Source: a virus
Virus record (IMG/VR): IMGVR_UViG_3300041991_000043
Span: 1 to 33,737 of that record
Reading direction: 5' to 3' (one strand)
DNA length: 33,737 nucleotides
The translations under genes were made by a program, and so were the position numbers. The notes under the pieces are model-generated. The model had not been told where the DNA came from, searched no databases, and saw nothing but the letters and a program-made list of their open reading frames with translations. Shown here one piece after another: positions 33,601-33,737 of the stretch. The stretch's first letter is position 1; each line of letters begins with the position of its first letter.

Positions 33601-33737
33601 CGGTAAAGGCTTCGCCCAGAGGACGAACAGAAACGCTCTTGTTCCTGATTGCTGAAAGCCCGCTCTCGAACGAGTCCCACCCGACCGCGTTAGCCGCGCG
33701 TGCGATCCAGAACGGGAAAGCTACGTTGGCCCCGGTC
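30641..33737 (-). CDS. beta-repeat virion protein, 5'-truncated (>1031 aa)
   Basis: The frame is open from the window edge; the GTG at 33568 is internal, since upstream residues (AVGWDSFESGLSAIRNKS) continue the same repeat. About thirteen or more loose copies of a 40-80-residue motif are seen, each built on (F/W)G-x-P-x-V ... R-x-(V/I)-x-P-x-G-(I/W). Examples are WGTPFVAFGVRRVYP, FGTPTVIFTRFLYPDSI, FGAAMFTLRLQRVFPAGI, LWGDNVIEFLNRPVYPEGW and FGRPSVALRIRTVYSRGI. This gives a beta-solenoid-like or beads-on-string fibre. It stands before the nozzle-like gene, so an appendage, fibre or surface-coat role is likely. The N-terminus, and so the anchor, is not in the window. Confidence 0.75.
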   Translation of the reverse strand, partial: TGANVAFPFWIARAANAVGWDSFESGLSAIRNKSVSVRPLGEAFTAVGAPTFLLGSVSVIPAGIFAQQFGNVTTVNKAAVIRPASLPLSWGVPSPVFTLTAQILFPGGIAPPPATGANDKRQLPDPFIAFRIRYLTGAGGINAFVANNSHYIAQFIQYIDQAGRGIAPLGVGASTIRFRTTTVYPTFVPTTYWGQATVKRQHFITPLGWDSQFISENAELLVNTRRVTVLTGEEDPAGYGVATIFNWRQDIDLHNNGWYDTQWNFPIVYNLKQEVFAAPFADNIDPDEWPHYAPLVENKRRFLRTFGHSSSRVNVSAIVSNRAAPITPEGIDSAQWGADTFIAPRVRGVTALGWESFYNEQYTVVWNAAVAIGPAGAGDTSSFGKPDPVLNLNRTVKQHSGWKGAVWGTPFVAFGVRRVYPSLFYDVPAAFPEVRFNPCPIAPVGIPQQGQVGGHEVVIFRREAFPKSVNVHSMEWVGEPYVRNRNMEVGPYGYDQSGFGVTDVQHFIRYLEPGWENPEFFTPPLIAYRTKVVVPAAYTPPLLPVIHRIRNVLPDPPSPQRIMLDDPDGSNGFGIPPVGMAVPYPVINLATVYPGSLGDVTKFGMAELHTNNLLPRFIFEDGLFGTPTVIFTRFLYPDSISEPGEQVSEHARMTPWNIYAPAGDQAPYGYTPRPWRSSPIYSWAEFGTPIVSNQNRTIGPVPSRNSWGGFDYYPQFGAAMFTLRLQRVFPAGIRSQRTGYVVFLNVPQFVTLDDVNNPQGIAPSTVWGANSIGHPVDPNVYLRPAGLDSLQPGTTRVELFNRTIYPTGTPHAGGSSGTNPWGVPLVGYPRRYTVSAGDMTLWGDNVIEFLNRPVYPEGWINCSLEDDNLDDYRFPMRFTRTNPSISALPASDFSVFGRPSVALRIRTVYSRGIDGYNAGRHIVVAVSAIAAQGWESSLIGDIDRWEAGRIKAHGDDVSAVGTPRMRHTIRQGSFGAEEVTPPRVASGVSPLGILDIAFAGPSVTNPFGCENRVITPLPVLSTQTVPSPAVA

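Noticed and set aside
32096-33655. 519-codon + strand frame opposite the repeat protein
   Set aside because: Arg/Val/His-rich shadow; the - strand frame shows a clear amino-acid repeat that explains selection on that strand.

Overview
The window looks like an interior piece (just under 34 kb) of a tailed double-stranded DNA phage genome. The late genes suggest a short-tailed (podovirus-type) virion: a nozzle-like protein, a coiled-coil virion protein, a protein with a GPG-rich motif seen in phage internal proteins, and a 2583-residue giant protein, with no tape measure, sheath or baseplate set. Strong AAGGAG-type ribosome binding sites, moderate to high GC and the families present fit a Gram-negative, probably proteobacterial host. 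That host call is inference. No terminase, portal, major capsid protein, RNA polymerase, integrase, primase or recognisable lysozyme gene is visible; the missing virion genes probably lie beyond the right edge.

Left arm (1-11080, + strand): a compact early/middle operon for DNA metabolism. In order it holds a 5'-truncated unknown gene, a Cas4/RecB-like PD-(D/E)XK nuclease with four cysteines, an SNF2-type helicase/ATPase, a family A DNA polymerase with a 3'-5' exonuclease domain, a tandem pair of small paralogues, a J-domain protein, a zinc-binding candidate single-strand-binding protein, a lysine-rich small protein, a dNMP kinase, a VRR-NUC nuclease, a GP88-like protein and thyX. Many genes overlap by 1-11 bases or more. 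A tRNA-shaped RNA candidate sits at 7259-7337, an intrinsic terminator at 7744-7777, and a bidirectional terminator at 11082-11110 closes the arm.

Right arm (11141-33737, - strand): the late virion operon, read right to left towards the same terminator. It begins off the window with a beta-rich repeat protein of more than 1000 residues. It continues with a nozzle-like protein, a 201-residue virion protein, 783- and 395-residue virion proteins, a 641-residue coiled-coil protein, a 785-residue internal protein and the giant polyvalent-type protein with two HExxH motifs and an LPD38-like C-terminus. After an AT-rich 277-base gap filled with CTTACGA repeats come a fibre/adhesin with a GGGTT repeat hinge and a predicted beta-propeller, then a 29-residue membrane peptide.

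The left arm supplies nucleotides (ThyX, dNMP kinase) and copies or processes DNA. The right arm builds the tail, the presumed ejection proteins and the host-binding fibre. The most unusual points are the cloverleaf-like RNA, the CTTACGA repeat region, the Leu at the Pol I Phe762 position, a replication set lacking primase and ring helicase, and the very small membrane ORF.
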